7,263 nucleotides of DNA from an uncultured Caulobacteraceae bacterium (lineage in GTDB: Bacteria > Pseudomonadota > Alphaproteobacteria > Caulobacterales > Caulobacteraceae), in contig CAMLRH010000132.1 in assembly GCA_946482375.1 (NCBI GenBank), positions 1-7,263 of the forward strand, read 5' to 3'. The notes under the pieces were generated by a model, which did not search any database, was not told the origin of the DNA, and saw nothing but the letters and a program-made list of their open reading frames with translations. Positions 6,786 through 7,263 of this stretch are shown here, one piece after another. Numbering within the stretch: position 1 is the stretch's first letter; the number at the start of each line of letters is the position of its first letter. The position numbers and the translations under genes are program-made.

Positions 6786-6823
6786 TTGACGCCGGGAGCC
6801 CTCGCCCGCACCATGGCTCAAAC
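6786..6823 (+). promoter_or_regulatory. Possible promoter elements for the divergent HD gene
   Basis: TTGACGC at 6786-6792 resembles the alphaproteobacterial housekeeping -35, and GCTCAAAC at 6816-6823 resembles the Caulobacter-type -10 (GCTANAWC). They are 23 bases apart, too far for a normal pair, so at most one of them is likely to be real. The 153-base divergent gap must hold promoters for both directions. Confidence 0.2.
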
Positions 6824-6845
6824 AGCTGTATGAGGCGCGACTTAG

Positions 6846-7263
6846 ATGGCCGACGGGATGCCCACGCCTGAGGAACGGGCGCAGTTCCACGCCATGACCG
6901 AGGGTACGCCCGAGGACTGGGCGAAGATCGCCTACGCTTCCGCCGTCTACGGGCGCGAGCTGCCCGAGCGGCTGGTCAGCCACCTGAAGCTGCTGCAAGG
7001 CGACTGCGGCGGTTTCGCCGTCGACCGGCTCGAGCACAGCCTGCAAACCGCCACCCGCGCCTTCAAGGACGGCCGCGACGAGGAATATGTCGTCTGCGCC
7101 CTGCTGCACGACATCGGCGACGTGCTGGGCCCCCGGAACCACGCCGACATCGCCGCGGCGATCCTCCAGCCGTTCGTGTCGGAGGAGAACCACTGGATGG
7201 TGGCCAACCACGCCATCTTCCAGGGCTACTACTTCTTCCATCACCTCGGCCTCGACCGCGACA
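6846..7263 (+). CDS. HD-domain protein related to PhnZ-type / predicted HD phosphohydrolases (3' end cut by window)
   Basis: Soluble protein; 139 residues are visible and the C-terminus is beyond the window. The ATG at 6846 follows an in-frame TAG immediately upstream, with TGAGG about 10 bases before it; ATG at 6858 (residue 5) is an alternative. The metal-binding pattern of the HD superfamily is clear: H64 in RLEHSLQTA, H88-D89 in ALLHDIGD, H99 in NHADIAAAIL and H122 in VANHAIFQGYYFFHHLG. The H64-to-H88 distance (24) equals that which I recall for the di-iron oxygenase PhnZ. The PhnZ tyrosine and glutamate before the first ligand are replaced by C54 and F57, so phosphonate oxidation should not be assumed. 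A hydrolase or oxygenase with unknown substrate is the safe call. It is divergent from the signalling operon, with no evident functional tie. Confidence 0.85.
   Translation, partial: MADGMPTPEERAQFHAMTEGTPEDWAKIAYASAVYGRELPERLVSHLKLLQGDCGGFAVDRLEHSLQTATRAFKDGRDEEYVVCALLHDIGDVLGPRNHADIAAAILQPFVSEENHWMVANHAIFQGYYFFHHLGLDRD

Noticed and set aside
6753..7244. 163-residue minus-strand frame opposite the HD gene
   Set aside because: The plus-strand frame has the complete HD metal-ligand pattern. The minus frame has none and would overlap the sigma promoter region.
1..7263. Mobile element, CRISPR array, tRNA or toxin-antitoxin module
   Set aside because: No transposase, no regular repeats, no tRNA-like cloverleaf and no small paired genes were seen; the genes form ordinary conserved regulatory and transport modules.

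Overview
The window looks like chromosomal DNA of a GC-rich alphaproteobacterium, probably Caulobacterales (Caulobacter/Phenylobacterium type). This rests on the base composition, GTG starts with GGAGG-like ribosome sites, the large TonB-dependent receptor with an N-terminal signalling domain, and the FecI/FecR modules. The genus is inference.

From position 6692 down to position 1 everything is on the minus strand and is read right to left: an ECF sigma factor of the FecI type (about 6665-6135), its FecR-type anti-sigma/transducer (6138-5077), a 1126-residue TonB-dependent outer-membrane receptor with an STN signalling domain (5006-1626), a second FecI-type sigma factor (1489-950), and a second FecR-type protein (953-1), which is cut by the window edge. 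In both sigma/FecR pairs the FecR gene starts with a GTG that overlaps the sigma stop codon as GTGA. Because of this start, the first FecR is easily missed or given a wrong frame. At the right end a divergent plus-strand gene (6846 onward, cut by the edge) encodes an HD-domain protein related to the PhnZ-type group.

The genes fit the cell-surface signalling scheme known from FecA/FecR/FecI. Ligand binding at the receptor is passed by the STN domain to the periplasmic part of FecR. FecR then releases or activates the cytoplasmic sigma factor, which transcribes the receptor gene. The substrate cannot be read from the sequence.

The most useful non-coding signal is a bipartite element, AGGGTAGGTAAG-N9-CCGGCTC. 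It occurs with identical spacing upstream of the right-hand sigma gene (6766-6736) and upstream of the receptor (5090-5060), where it is embedded in the last codons of fecR. It is not seen upstream of the left-hand sigma gene. This suggests that the right-hand sigma factor drives itself and this receptor, while the left-hand sigma/FecR pair probably serves another receptor lying beyond position 1. No RNA gene, CRISPR array, insertion sequence or gene-free stretch above 300 bases was seen.
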